Shown here piece by piece: positions 17,756 through 25,693 of a DNA stretch of 64,000 bases. The notes beneath the pieces were generated by a model. That model saw only the letters and a list, made by a program, of their open reading frames with translations, was not told the DNA's origin and did not search any database. The DNA comes from a bacterium (GTDB lineage: Bacteria > Armatimonadota > Fimbriimonadia > Fimbriimonadales > Fimbriimonadaceae): the NCBI GenBank assembly GCA_013823945.1, contig PNMZ01000002.1, positions 310,001 to 374,000 on the forward strand, read 5' to 3'. Within the stretch, counting starts at the first letter, position 1. Every line of letters begins with the position of its first letter. Both the position numbers and the translations under genes were made by a program.

Positions 17756-18469
17756 ATGAAGCGGATTTTGACAGTTGGAGTGATGGTTGCGAGCATGGGG
17801 ATCGCGATGGCGCAGTCGTTCGAGTCTCAGATTTCAGATATGGGCCTCCTGCAGAACAAAGAAGTGCAGGCCGAGCTTGGAATTTCGGAGGCAACCCGGG
17901 ACAAGATGAATAAATTCGCCGAGGATTTCAATCGCCGGGCAAATGGTGCACAAGAGGAATTCCGAAAAAAGAATCCTTCGGCCCAGCAGCCATCACAAGG
18001 ATTGATAGACCAGCTTTCCAAGTTTGAGGCGGATTTGAAAAAGAATGTATTTGGATTGTTGAATCAGAAGCAGATGAAGCGCCTTTCGGAATTGACTCTT
18101 CAAGCGGCGGGCTATCCGGCGATGATGAATGACGTGGTCGCAAAGAAAATCGGTCTGAACGCAACTCAAATTAAAAAGTTGCGAGATGAATTCCAAAAGA
18201 TGGGAACGGAAGTTCAGAGGTTGCAACAGGGTGCGATGAAGCCGATTTATGACAAGTATGGCAATGAGAAGCCGGAAAGCGAAGAGGCGGCTAAGGCATT
18301 GCAAGCCAAAGTAGAGGGAGAAGCCCAAGCGGCGATGGCTAAGATTCAGCCTCAACTTGATAAAATGCGTGATGCCTGGCTTTCTGTAGTGAAGAAAACA
18401 GTCAAAGCAATCCAAATGAATCGTTTTGAAGCGTTGCAAGGCAAGCCATTCAAGCCTTCTGGTCAGTAA
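17756..18469 (+). CDS. Spy/LTxxQ-like periplasmic helical protein
   Basis: A 237-residue exported protein. Residues 1-20 are a Sec signal peptide ending GIAMA. The rest is almost all helix with regular heptads, including LGISEATRDKMNKFAEDFN, LLNQKQMKRLSELTLQAAG and IGLNATQIKKLRDEFQ, repeated units like the LTxxQ motif of CpxP/Spy chaperones. The C-terminus NRFEALQGKPFKP resembles TKFESMKGPKF in the protein at 50448, so the two appear paralogous. A periplasmic chaperone or stress sensor is a guess. It lies 18 bases after dnaE and its last seven bases overlap the convergent GH130 gene. Confidence 0.7.
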   Translation: MKRILTVGVMVASMGIAMAQSFESQISDMGLLQNKEVQAELGISEATRDKMNKFAEDFNRRANGAQEEFRKKNPSAQQPSQGLIDQLSKFEADLKKNVFGLLNQKQMKRLSELTLQAAGYPAMMNDVVAKKIGLNATQIKKLRDEFQKMGTEVQRLQQGAMKPIYDKYGNEKPESEEAAKALQAKVEGEAQAAMAKIQPQLDKMRDAWLSVVKKTVKAIQMNRFEALQGKPFKPSGQ

Positions 18470-19467
18470 GGTGGTTCGTCAGAACCTTGTTCTGCGATCT
18501 GTCCAGCAACTCCAGTGAGTTGATTGCCTTCTTGGTTTAGCCAATTCAGCATTTGGCTTATACTGGCGGTCGCTAGGCAGATGCTGGAGTCAGCAGCACC
18601 GTAATAGAAATTGATTCCATCTTGGTCGTCGTCGACGGTATAGCCACAGGGGAAAACAGCAGATCCGACGTCCCCTACAAGCTCATAAGGCTCTTCTGGG
18701 CCAAACATCCATACATTCCCGCGCTTGAGGCATATTTCGGGATGTTTGAGGTCAAAGAGTGCAAGCCCCAATCGGTAGATTGAACCAGAAGCGTGGCGTC
18801 TCACTCCGTGGTACATGACCAGCCACCCTTCCTCTGTTTCAATGGGTGGAGGTGAAAGTCCGATTTTTCTTGCGTCCCACCAGGCGCCCCGTCGGGCGGG
18901 GAGGAGGAGCATTGTTCGGCCCCAGTTGTGGAGGTCGGGCGAGAATGATATCCACATGTGGGCCGATGTTTCGGTAGAAGGGCGGTGAATGAGCGCATAT
19001 TCGCCATTAAAGCGTCGAGGGAAAATTGCGGCATCTTTATCATCAGCATGCATCACAAGTCCGTAGCGTTGGAAGTTGACAAAGTCGGTTGTTGATGCGA
19101 TAGCAACACCGGGTCCAGATTTGCCAAATGCGGTGTATGCGACGAGATACTCTTGGATATCTGGCATATATGTTATGCGTGGATCTTCGATACCCCAGAC
19201 TTCTTCGGGGTAGTTGATTGGGTCTGGTGCAAAAGTTGGCTCGGAGTCGATGATCCAGTTATCAATCCCATTCCTTGATCGGGCGGCGCAAAGGTGAGAA
19301 ATGCCACGACGGTCTTCTGCACGGCATAGGAGTAGGGTTGATCCGTCCTTGAGTCGTGTCGCGCCTGGATTGAAAACTGTGTGGATAGGATATGGCCAAT
19401 CTTTGGCAGTGAGGATAGGATTGTTTGGGTGTCTATGAAGCAGTACTTCATATTCGCTCGATCTCAT
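18463..19467 (-). CDS. GH130 family beta-mannoside phosphorylase-like enzyme
   Basis: A 334-residue five-bladed propeller enzyme of GH130, a family that phosphorolyses beta-1,4 or beta-1,2 mannosides. Marks include VFNPGATRL, LLCRAEDRRGISHLC, VWGIEDPRITYMPD (the conserved Asp-Pro-Arg after Glu) and WWDARKIGLSPPPI, with GWLVMYHGVR near residue 215. It has no signal peptide, so it is cytosolic. Its start overlaps the stop of the upstream glycosyltransferase by four bases (ATGA), which indicates translational coupling. The partner suggests turnover or synthesis of a mannose-containing glycan. The exact substrate cannot be read from sequence. Confidence 0.85.
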   Translation of the reverse strand: MRSSEYEVLLHRHPNNPILTAKDWPYPIHTVFNPGATRLKDGSTLLLCRAEDRRGISHLCAARSRNGIDNWIIDSEPTFAPDPINYPEEVWGIEDPRITYMPDIQEYLVAYTAFGKSGPGVAIASTTDFVNFQRYGLVMHADDKDAAIFPRRFNGEYALIHRPSTETSAHMWISFSPDLHNWGRTMLLLPARRGAWWDARKIGLSPPPIETEEGWLVMYHGVRRHASGSIYRLGLALFDLKHPEICLKRGNVWMFGPEEPYELVGDVGSAVFPCGYTVDDDQDGINFYYGAADSSICLATASISQMLNWLNQEGNQLTGVAGQIAEQGSDEPPY

Positions 19468-21761
19468 TTGCTCACCAAAGCGAGAATTTTTCGTTTGACG
19501 GGGAATACTGCAGAACGCATTTCGGTGAGAGCGGTCAGGAATGACAAGGTTGATTCAGCTCCTTGATTTTCGTTTGCTCGGTTCGGGTGGAGTCCATCTC
19601 GACAGCCACCGTTTGCTGATTGATAGAGTGGAGTTTCTAGAATATTTCCTCCAAGGAACCAGCGGAAGGCCCGATGGGCTTCCGAGAGCCAGACCGAGTT
19701 CTCTGTAACTTCCCACGCGTATAGGTAGGCAGAAACAGATGCAGCGGCTTCAACTGGCTGCTGATCAAATAATTGTAAGTCTTTGTTATGGAGTTCGTAG
19801 CCTGATGTTCCGACTGGAGAAAAGTTGCCGGACTTATCCGTCTGGATCAATCTTAGCCAATCAAGTGATTCTATTCCGGCATTGAGTAGTTCTTCATCCA
19901 TATTAATGTGGCCCGAAACAATCATTGCTTGTGAGAGTCGAGCATTTGCGTAACTGAGTGAGTCTTCAAACCAATGCCAATCGCTTGACTTTGCGACTTT
20001 ATATAGATTCAATAGTCTTGTTGACATTCTGGAAACGAATTGGCGAACATTGAGGTCGTGCGGATATGTTCGGAGATATTTTTCTCCTCCTAGTATTCCG
20101 TAGGCCCAAGCTCTCGGGCTTGAAAACGAATCGAAGGCAGGGAGCGCATCTTTGAAGAGTGTTTGAGCCACTTCCCGGCGGGCAAGACACCGACCGTAAT
20201 GAAAGAGGGTGCCCAGAGCCCAAACTGTTCGAGCATGGGAGTCTTCGGAGCCTTCTTGTTCTAGCCAATTCCGATCGTAGCTCATGAAATTTCTGAACCT
20301 ATTTCCGTTTGTGTTAAACGCATGTAGGATGAAGGATAAGTATCGGCTTTGAAGGTGGTTTAGTTTTTCGGGCAGTTCTGATTCCGATTCCAGGATAGCC
20401 GTGAGAATCAGAGCGCGAGCATTGTCATCGACACAATAGCCTTCTGCTCGAAGTGGAGTTGAATAATGAGCATGTTGAATCATTCCGCAGTCATCTGTCA
20501 TTTCTTCGAGGTGAAACAAGTTCAGTTCCGGTAGTTGGTGAATGTCAATAGGGCGAGAATTCTCAGACTGGCTGAGTAGAGAATCTTGATAGAGATCGAC
20601 AGCAAGGTGGAGCGATTCTCGATATTGCCTTCCAATAGAGGGCCACGACATTGTTTTGCCGAAGTCAGCGGCGCGCTGTTCCATTCTCAGTTTGTCATAG
20701 GGATCGGATTGAATTTTCACGATAGCTTCAGCGATGCTCAAAGCATCTCGGAAAGGTACGAGTACACCTCGTCCTTGGTCGAGAATTTCTTCGGCATACC
20801 AGTAGGGGGTGGAGATAATGGCTTTGCCAGCCCCAACCGCGTACGCCAAGGTTCCGGAAGTAATTTGATTTGTTTTGAGATAGGGTGTTACGTAGATATC
20901 AGCCGCTTTCAGGTAGCCGACGATAGAATCAAGCGGGACAAATTCATCTATAAAAATTATGTTTTCTTGAACGCCTAGCTTGATTGCGAGTGTGGTGAGA
21001 CTTTCTCTATATCCTTCACCATGATTCTTGAGAATGTCAGGGTGGGTTGCGCCGACGATGGCATATTTGGCACCTGGGAATACTTCGAGGATTGCCGGGA
21101 ATGCTTCTATGACGTATTCAATCCCTTTGTCGGGTGACAGCAGTCCAAATGTTAGAACTAATGGAGCGTCGGAGGGAGTATTCAGGCGATAGTCCGCACC
21201 CGAATGCGGGGGAAGGCTCGGAGTACCGTGAGGAATGAGGTCTATCTTTGCTCGATCAATTCCATGGACGGTTTCAAGAATGTCAATTGCTCGCTCGCTC
21301 ATGACAATGATTCGTTGGGATCGATCAAGGATGGCTTCTAGAACGAGTTTTTGGGTGAGTGATGGATCGTCTAAGACAGTGTGGAGGGTTGTAACAACCG
21401 GGGTTGTGATGTTCCAGATGAGGTCAAGGAGGAACGAACCGGCAATTCCGCCAAAGATTCCATATTCATGTTGAATGAGAACCGTGCCGTAATCTTGGGA
21501 ATTAATGAGTGAAGCGGCTTCCAGATAGTCTGCCTGGCAGTTTTTTTGGATGATACAGCGAACTGATTCTGGGTAATTGGATTCGGATTGTGTACTCAGA
21601 GCGTAGATATCAACTTCGGCCTCTTTTCCGGTTGATCGAATTGCACATGCGATATCCGATGTAAATGTTGCGATGCCACACTTAGTTGGAGGGAAGGTGC
21701 CTATAACCGCAACTTTTAGGGATTCATTTGATGAATGTAGCTTTGTTTTGAAAATATCCAT
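19464..21761 (-). CDS. GT4 glycosyltransferase fused to an alpha/alpha-barrel C-terminal domain
   Basis: A 765-residue, two-part protein. Residues about 15-400 are a GT-B fold glycosyltransferase of family 4: VAVIGTFPPTKCGIATFT at the N-terminus, LLSPDKGIEYVIEAFP, and a GRGVLVPFRD donor-site region. Residues about 420-760 form a helical domain starting GMIQHAHYSTPLRAEGYCVD, with DDNARALILTAILE, like the (alpha/alpha)6 toroid of glycan epimerases and hydrolases. It is translationally coupled to the GH130 gene. The start is an ATG five bases after a perfect TATAAT, with no Shine-Dalgarno, so the message is probably leaderless. The cytosolic substrate is unknown; mannose-linked glycans are plausible given GH130. 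Confidence 0.82.
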   Translation of the reverse strand: MDIFKTKLHSSNESLKVAVIGTFPPTKCGIATFTSDIACAIRSTGKEAEVDIYALSTQSESNYPESVRCIIQKNCQADYLEAASLINSQDYGTVLIQHEYGIFGGIAGSFLLDLIWNITTPVVTTLHTVLDDPSLTQKLVLEAILDRSQRIIVMSERAIDILETVHGIDRAKIDLIPHGTPSLPPHSGADYRLNTPSDAPLVLTFGLLSPDKGIEYVIEAFPAILEVFPGAKYAIVGATHPDILKNHGEGYRESLTTLAIKLGVQENIIFIDEFVPLDSIVGYLKAADIYVTPYLKTNQITSGTLAYAVGAGKAIISTPYWYAEEILDQGRGVLVPFRDALSIAEAIVKIQSDPYDKLRMEQRAADFGKTMSWPSIGRQYRESLHLAVDLYQDSLLSQSENSRPIDIHQLPELNLFHLEEMTDDCGMIQHAHYSTPLRAEGYCVDDNARALILTAILESESELPEKLNHLQSRYLSFILHAFNTNGNRFRNFMSYDRNWLEQEGSEDSHARTVWALGTLFHYGRCLARREVAQTLFKDALPAFDSFSSPRAWAYGILGGEKYLRTYPHDLNVRQFVSRMSTRLLNLYKVAKSSDWHWFEDSLSYANARLSQAMIVSGHINMDEELLNAGIESLDWLRLIQTDKSGNFSPVGTSGYELHNKDLQLFDQQPVEAAASVSAYLYAWEVTENSVWLSEAHRAFRWFLGGNILETPLYQSANGGCRDGLHPNRANENQGAESTLSFLTALTEMRSAVFPVKRKILALVSK

Positions 21762-21766
21762 AAATC

Positions 21767-21796
21767 ATTATACTGCCGGACTACACCCCCTCTCAG
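21767..21796 (-). promoter_or_regulatory. Promoter of the GT4-GH130 operon (leaderless)
   Basis: A perfect TATAAT (21767-21772 on the minus strand) has a CTGAGA about 18 bases upstream as a weak -35. The ATG begins only five bases after the -10 box, so transcription should start at or within one base of the start codon. Confidence 0.6.
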
Positions 21797-21834
21797 AATT
21801 TGGCGAAAAAACTCCGCTAAGGGAGGATTAAATG

Positions 21835-21966
21835 TTATTTTTCTTTGCGGTTGCTAGGTTTGTCGGTGGGTTTGATAACAGGACGGTTCTTCAGGTCGGT
21901 TGCGAGCTTAGCTTTGTGCTTGTCACTACTTCCGGACGAGTTCTTTTTGGGTTTACGGTCTCCCAT
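21835..21966 (-). CDS. Tiny basic protein (43 aa), end of sdpRI cassette
   Basis: A 43-residue frame starting MGDRKPKKNSSGSSDKHKAK, continuing KLATDLKNRPVIKPTDKPSN. It is Lys-rich with no hydrophobic segment, so cytosolic or nucleic-acid associated. Its ATG shares a base with the TAA of the 62-codon gene (TAATG), a typical coupled restart. It is the last of four genes linked by overlaps (sdpR, sdpI, the 62-residue gene, this one). The function is unknown. Confidence rests on the coupling, not on homology. Confidence 0.55.
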   Translation of the reverse strand: MGDRKPKKNSSGSSDKHKAKLATDLKNRPVIKPTDKPSNRKEK

Positions 21967-22154
21967 TAGTTTGAGCCTTGCTTGCGGATCCGCTTGCTGC
22001 TTTGCTTCGGCGCGAGTTTGGTATTTTTCGGCTTTACCGGGATAAGAGGTTTATCATTTTTGGCCTTCATCTCTTCCAATTCGGCCCTAATCTCTTTGCG
22101 TGAAAGTCTGCGCATTCCATAAGATACTGCCTTTTTGGATGGATGAAGTGCCAT
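21966..22154 (-). CDS. Small basic protein (62 aa) coupled to sdpI
   Basis: A 62-residue, strongly basic frame beginning MALHPSKKAVSYGMRRLSRK with a Lys/Arg-rich helix (EIRAELEEMKAKND), then a Pro/Lys tail. It has no membrane segment. Its ATG overlaps the sdpI TGA by one base (TGATG), and its own TAA overlaps the next ATG in the same way. This chain argues that the frame is translated. It resembles no domain I know and could be a nucleic-acid-binding or regulatory peptide. Confidence 0.6.
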   Translation of the reverse strand: MALHPSKKAVSYGMRRLSRKEIRAELEEMKAKNDKPLIPVKPKNTKLAPKQSSKRIRKQGSN

Positions 22155-22810
22155 CAGACGGCTGAATCGGGAGTGTGTTCAAGCTTTCGATGAAGGAAGT
22201 AGCTATATGGGACGGCCGCTATAAGTGCCAGCGAAGCACCCAGGATGCCAACAACTGCATTGCCGGTGGTGAGGATGATGAGGATCCCTGCGATAGAAGC
22301 TCCTACGCTGATTTTGGCGGCGAAGCGATGAGTGCGCTCCCAGACGACTGGGGATTCGAGAGTCCAGGGAGTTCTGATTCCCACGTAGTAATTGGGAGTC
22401 ACTTTCCCCATGAAATTTCCTAGGAACCCGAACAACAAGCAGATGAGGATTCCAAATACGGTTGGATCGAGTTCATTGCCTCGGGCTGAGTTAAGAACGA
22501 CGACATGAATTGCGGCGGTAAAAAGAATCGTTCCGATTGCAATTATGTCGTAGGTTTTCCGGAAATCTTCTATGGATTTTGTTTTTGGACTGAGAAGCGG
22601 AAGAACTGCGAACATGACCCCCATTCCGAGCATGATCCAGAGGGTGATAAAAGCGCCGGTTTCCTTAGAATCAAAGCGATCCGGTTGTCCTGCTGCATTG
22701 AAATGAACGGGGATCTGATCTGGCAGAGATTTGTAAACGGTCAATGTGTAACCGCCGACGATCGCGGTGACGACAATTGTAATGAGCAGGAGTCGAATAT
22801 TTGGGTTCAT
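22154..22810 (-). CDS. SdpI/DUF1648-family immunity-type membrane protein
   Basis: A 218-residue integral membrane protein. The N-terminal DUF1648 part has the signature YKSLPDQIPVHFNAAGQPDR, next to a first membrane helix. The second part is an SdpI-like domain with several helices and NYYVGIRTPWTLESPVVWERTHR, the family consensus. In Bacillus, SdpI protects against the SdpC toxin and tethers SdpR. Here it is coupled to an ArsR-type regulator by a four-base overlap, the same pair as sdpRI. No SdpC-like toxin gene is near; many bacteria keep sdpRI-like pairs without a toxin. Confidence 0.88.
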   Translation of the reverse strand: MNPNIRLLLITIVVTAIVGGYTLTVYKSLPDQIPVHFNAAGQPDRFDSKETGAFITLWIMLGMGVMFAVLPLLSPKTKSIEDFRKTYDIIAIGTILFTAAIHVVVLNSARGNELDPTVFGILICLLFGFLGNFMGKVTPNYYVGIRTPWTLESPVVWERTHRFAAKISVGASIAGILIILTTGNAVVGILGASLALIAAVPYSYFLHRKLEHTPDSAV

Positions 22811-23094
22811 GGATTCTCAGGGGTCAGGTTTTTGGATTCAGTCGGCATGAGATCTAACACGGCGGCGGCGAAGTCTTGCATAACGGTTGTATTGAGGCTG
22901 TAAATGAGCTGGGTGCCCTCACGTCGCTGGCGGATGAGGTCAGCTCCTTTGAGGGTTGACAAGTGATGGCTGAGGGTTGGCGGAGAGAGATCAAACGACT
23001 GACCTATTTCTCCCGCGTTCAGTTCTCCGTCGTTGAGGAGCTTGAGAATTTTTCGCCGGCTAGGATCGGCAATCGCTTTGAAGACTTCATTCAT
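22807..23094 (-). CDS. ArsR-family regulator, SdpR-like
   Basis: A 95-residue winged-helix repressor. The N-terminus NEVFKAIADPSRRKILKLL and the recognition region PPTLSHHLSTLKGADLIRQR are typical of ArsR/SmtB and of SdpR. No metal-binding Cys pair is present, which fits SdpR rather than metal sensors. It overlaps sdpI by four bases. A perfect 12-base palindrome lies at its start codon and covers the -10 box, so autoregulation is likely. The ATG lies five bases after TCTAAT with no Shine-Dalgarno, suggesting a leaderless message. Confidence 0.9.
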   Translation of the reverse strand: MNEVFKAIADPSRRKILKLLNDGELNAGEIGQSFDLSPPTLSHHLSTLKGADLIRQRREGTQLIYSLNTTVMQDFAAAVLDLMPTESKNLTPENP

Positions 23095-23106
23095 GTCTAA
23101 TTAGAC
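23095..23106. promoter_or_regulatory. Palindromic operator overlapping the sdpR -10 box
   Basis: A perfect palindrome, GTCTAATTAGAC, ends one base before the sdpR start codon. On the minus strand it contains TCTAAT, a good -10, five bases from the ATG. A repressor bound here would block RNA polymerase. CATTC/GAATG flanks give a wider imperfect dyad. Confidence 0.55.
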
Positions 23107-23152
23107 GAATGTCGAAATAACTTGGTTGCACTTGTTGCGTCAGTAGAATGTA

Positions 23153-23833
23153 ATGCTTGGGACTTTGATGTTTTCGCTGGTGTTGGCTCTTGATGAACCG
23201 ACGAAGATTGACCTGGATGAGAGTTATGGTCAGACTCCGGAGCAGATCGTGGGGATGGGATGGGAGAAGTGGTACGACTATTACATAGAAAAGGCCGGAA
23301 GCGAAACGACGATGTCGATGAATTTTGCCTCGATACTATATGGGGACTCCCTCTACATTATCAACTCGGGGAGAATGAAGAAAGTGGAGTCGGGGCGTCG
23401 GCAAATGATCTCTGCTTTGCGCCGTCCAATGTTTGATTACAAGCAGGCTTGTGTTCAGGTCGGATATACGAGGACGGGCGGGGGCACATTGTGGAGCTTG
23501 GTCAGTTCAGGGGTTCGGAAGTCGGCGGAAGAAGTTGTAGGAAATCTCATCGATGAGAGGAGGGCTGGACGGATTTCGACTCAAGGGGAAGTGCGAGCTT
23601 TGTGGCAAGAGATTCAGTTGAAAGTGGAGGCTGAGCACGCTGAAGTTGAAGCGACTTCGGCAATAACGGGTATCAAGTATCAAGAACTGGTGGAGACGAT
23701 CAGAAATTCTCGGCGCACGTTTGAAAGTGATGTGAAGCTGATTGGCCGATTTCGATCGGCTCGGGAGCGGGGAATTATTTTTGGCTACTATCTGGATGGG
23801 GCAGAAGTCGCAAGGGCCCGAGACATGGAATAG
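23153..23833 (+). CDS. Exported protein of unknown function
   Basis: A 226-residue protein with a short hydrophobic N-terminus (MLGTLMFSLVLALDE), probably a signal peptide. The rest is soluble and mixed, including GWEKWYDYYIEKAG, a Tyr-rich ILYGDSLYIINSGRMKK stretch and charged helices toward the C-terminus (EVRALWQEIQLKVEAEHAEV). I recognise no family. Start choice is open: a TAGAAT at 23144 ends three bases before ATG 23153, which suggests that the ATG at 23168 could be used instead. It diverges from sdpR and its stop lies within a hairpin shared with the PEP-CTERM gene. Confidence 0.6.
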   Translation: MLGTLMFSLVLALDEPTKIDLDESYGQTPEQIVGMGWEKWYDYYIEKAGSETTMSMNFASILYGDSLYIINSGRMKKVESGRRQMISALRRPMFDYKQACVQVGYTRTGGGTLWSLVSSGVRKSAEEVVGNLIDERRAGRISTQGEVRALWQEIQLKVEAEHAEVEATSAITGIKYQELVETIRNSRRTFESDVKLIGRFRSARERGIIFGYYLDGAEVARARDME

Positions 23834-23865
23834 TCCTTCGCTCTGTTTTGGAACGAAGGACTATT
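23829..23865. terminator. Hairpin between convergent genes
   Basis: AATAGTCCTTCG pairs perfectly with CGAAGGACTATT (12 bp) around a 13-base loop. It overlaps the stop at 23833 and lies 18 bases beyond the end of the minus-strand PEP-CTERM gene. It is probably a bidirectional terminator, though T-runs are short. Confidence 0.7.
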
Positions 23866-23882
23866 GATCGCAGGCTCTTTGA

Positions 23883-24740
23883 TTACTTTCTGGCTTTGTG
23901 CTTGCGCCATGCGGCAAGGGCGGCAACACCGAGAACCGTCATGGTTGCTGGTTCGGGGACAGCTTCAAAGTCGTAGACGCTGTCAGCTCCGCTGAAGCCG
24001 ATCCCAATGTGGTCAGTTGCACCTTCAAATGCGGACTCACCAGAACCGATTCCGACGTTAACGCCAACTACTACAGCGAGCGGGGCAGTGGTCATCCAGT
24101 GATCCAGGGTGTAGTACTGGTTTTGAACAAATGAACCGGCGTTTCGGGTACTTCGCATCGTGTAGCCGCCCTTGTTTGCAACGAGGTCATAGTCAGTCCA
24201 AGCTCCAGTCACGAGTTGAGTTGCTCCATTGCCTGCATTTGATTGGATTTCAAACACAGCTGAAGTGAATGCAAATCCCCCTGGTGCACCGGCATCTGGA
24301 ACGAACAGACTGAGGCTCAAGCTCGGTCCGCTGTCATTGCCGCTGGACCGAAATGCTTCATAGCTGAGAGCAGTGAGGGCACCGAGTTGGGAAATGATTC
24401 CGGTGCTCTCGCGATCGCCTGATCCAGTAGTGACGGCACTGTTGAGGAGGCTGATCTGAGCTTGTGACCCAGTGCCAACACCACCAATTCGAACAGAACC
24501 CGATCCGCCGTGATTGTCGGCAAATGTATTGTTGATTCCAACAAACCCATCTCCTTTAACTGCTCGATAGTTCCAAGTGTTGTTGGCGAAGCTGAAGCTG
24601 TTGACACCGATACCTGTTGCGGTGCTTCCGCTCTCGGTATAAAAATCACCAGGTGCGGGGTTGTTTGATGTGACAACGATTGCGAACGAATTCGCAGTAG
24701 CGATAGCGGTGCTAAGTAGCACCAATGCTTTGATCTTCAT
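23883..24740 (-). CDS. PEP-CTERM secreted protein
   Basis: A 285-residue exported protein. The signal peptide covers about residues 1-20 (MKIKALVLLSTAIATANSFA). The body is Gly, Ser, Thr and Asn rich, with predicted beta-strands (SQAQISLLNSAVTTGSGD). The C-terminus is the sorting signal VPEPATMTVLGVAALA, then AWRKHKARK. The start ATG follows a strong GAGAGGAG box. A perfect 8-bp hairpin and a GG-N7-GC/CCCTG element lie just upstream, as before the PEP-CTERM gene at 7611. The body does not resemble that other protein in sequence, so shared regulation is the link. Confidence 0.87.
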   Translation of the reverse strand: MKIKALVLLSTAIATANSFAIVVTSNNPAPGDFYTESGSTATGIGVNSFSFANNTWNYRAVKGDGFVGINNTFADNHGGSGSVRIGGVGTGSQAQISLLNSAVTTGSGDRESTGIISQLGALTALSYEAFRSSGNDSGPSLSLSLFVPDAGAPGGFAFTSAVFEIQSNAGNGATQLVTGAWTDYDLVANKGGYTMRSTRNAGSFVQNQYYTLDHWMTTAPLAVVVGVNVGIGSGESAFEGATDHIGIGFSGADSVYDFEAVPEPATMTVLGVAALAAWRKHKARK

Positions 24741-24757
24741 ATTTGACTCCTCTCGAG

Positions 24758-24805
24758 TTGACTGAACAGGGCTCAGTCAATATGCGCAGGGCGCAACAAG
24801 TCCAG
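24758..24805 (-). promoter_or_regulatory. Leader module of PEP-CTERM gene 2 (element plus hairpin)
   Basis: On the minus strand CTGGACTTGTTGCGCCCTG (24787-24805) is followed seven bases later by the perfect hairpin TTGACTGA-N7-TCAGTCAA (24758-24780), then GAGAGGAG and the ATG. Element, spacing and order match the leader at 7538-7584. Confidence 0.4.
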
Positions 24806-24904
24806 TATGCCTGAATACCTTTTCAAATGGATGGTACATGAGCAGGTAAATATACGGGATTCATTGGCCCGGTGAAATTTTGAGTGTTGCGGTAAGTTGG
24901 ATGA

Positions 24905-25693
24905 GTGAAGATTCAGGATCAATTTGCGGCTTTGCGAAGTAAAGGGGAGAAGGGGCTAGTGCTCTTTATCACAGCGGGTGATCCTAGTCTTGACGCTTTG
25001 CCCGATATTACGGAAGCTTTACAGGAGGCGGGAGCCGATATCTTAGAAATTGGCGTCCCATTCACTGATCCGATTGCGGATGGGCCAGTCATCCAGTCAA
25101 GCAGTCAGCGTGCTCTTGATCGCGGGGTCACTCCTAGCCAGGTTATGGACGCGGTTGGTGAACTATCGCTAGATATTCCAGTGGTGTTGATGGGCTATTT
25201 CAATCCGGCTCATCGTGTTGGTTTACGGGAATACGCAAGGCAGATGGCGGCGGCGGGAGTATCGGGATCGATCATGTGCGATCTGATTCCGGAAGAAGCG
25301 GGCGATTGGATTGAAGCATCTACATCTGCGGGTGTGGATACGGTGTTTTTGGCGGCTCCGACTTCGACCCTTGGGCGCCAGAAAGTTGTTTGCGAAGTGA
25401 GTACAGGATTTGTCTATGCAGTTTCTCGGACGGGGGTCACGGGAGTTGGAACCGAAGTTGCGGATTCGACAGAAGGTTTGGTCACGTCGCTACGGGGCTT
25501 TACGGATGTTCCCATCTGCGTTGGATTCGGAATTTCTCAACCGGATCATGTTCGGTCGGTGTGTGAGTATGCAGATGGGGCAATTATTGGATCTTGGCTG
25601 GTTGACCGGTTGGCGAGGGATTGGGAAGATGCCTTCTTGCGGTCTGCTTTACTGGGCGAAGTAAAAGCGCTAAAGGACGCTACGAGAGGATGA
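24905..25693 (+). CDS. trpA: Tryptophan synthase alpha subunit
   Basis: A 262-residue alpha/beta barrel that splits indole-3-glycerol phosphate into indole and glyceraldehyde 3-phosphate. The catalytic Glu (residue 48) and Asp (59) lie in LEIGVPFTDPIADGP, which is also the family signature. FITAGDP at the N-terminus and VGFGISQPDH for phosphate binding fit. The start is GTG 24905; the ATG at 24901 is out of frame. A TAAGTT lies six bases before the GTG, so it may be leaderless. trpB is not in the window. The stop overlaps the start of an aminotransferase gene (ATGA). Confidence 0.95.
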   Translation: MKIQDQFAALRSKGEKGLVLFITAGDPSLDALPDITEALQEAGADILEIGVPFTDPIADGPVIQSSSQRALDRGVTPSQVMDAVGELSLDIPVVLMGYFNPAHRVGLREYARQMAAAGVSGSIMCDLIPEEAGDWIEASTSAGVDTVFLAAPTSTLGRQKVVCEVSTGFVYAVSRTGVTGVGTEVADSTEGLVTSLRGFTDVPICVGFGISQPDHVRSVCEYADGAIIGSWLVDRLARDWEDAFLRSALLGEVKALKDATRG

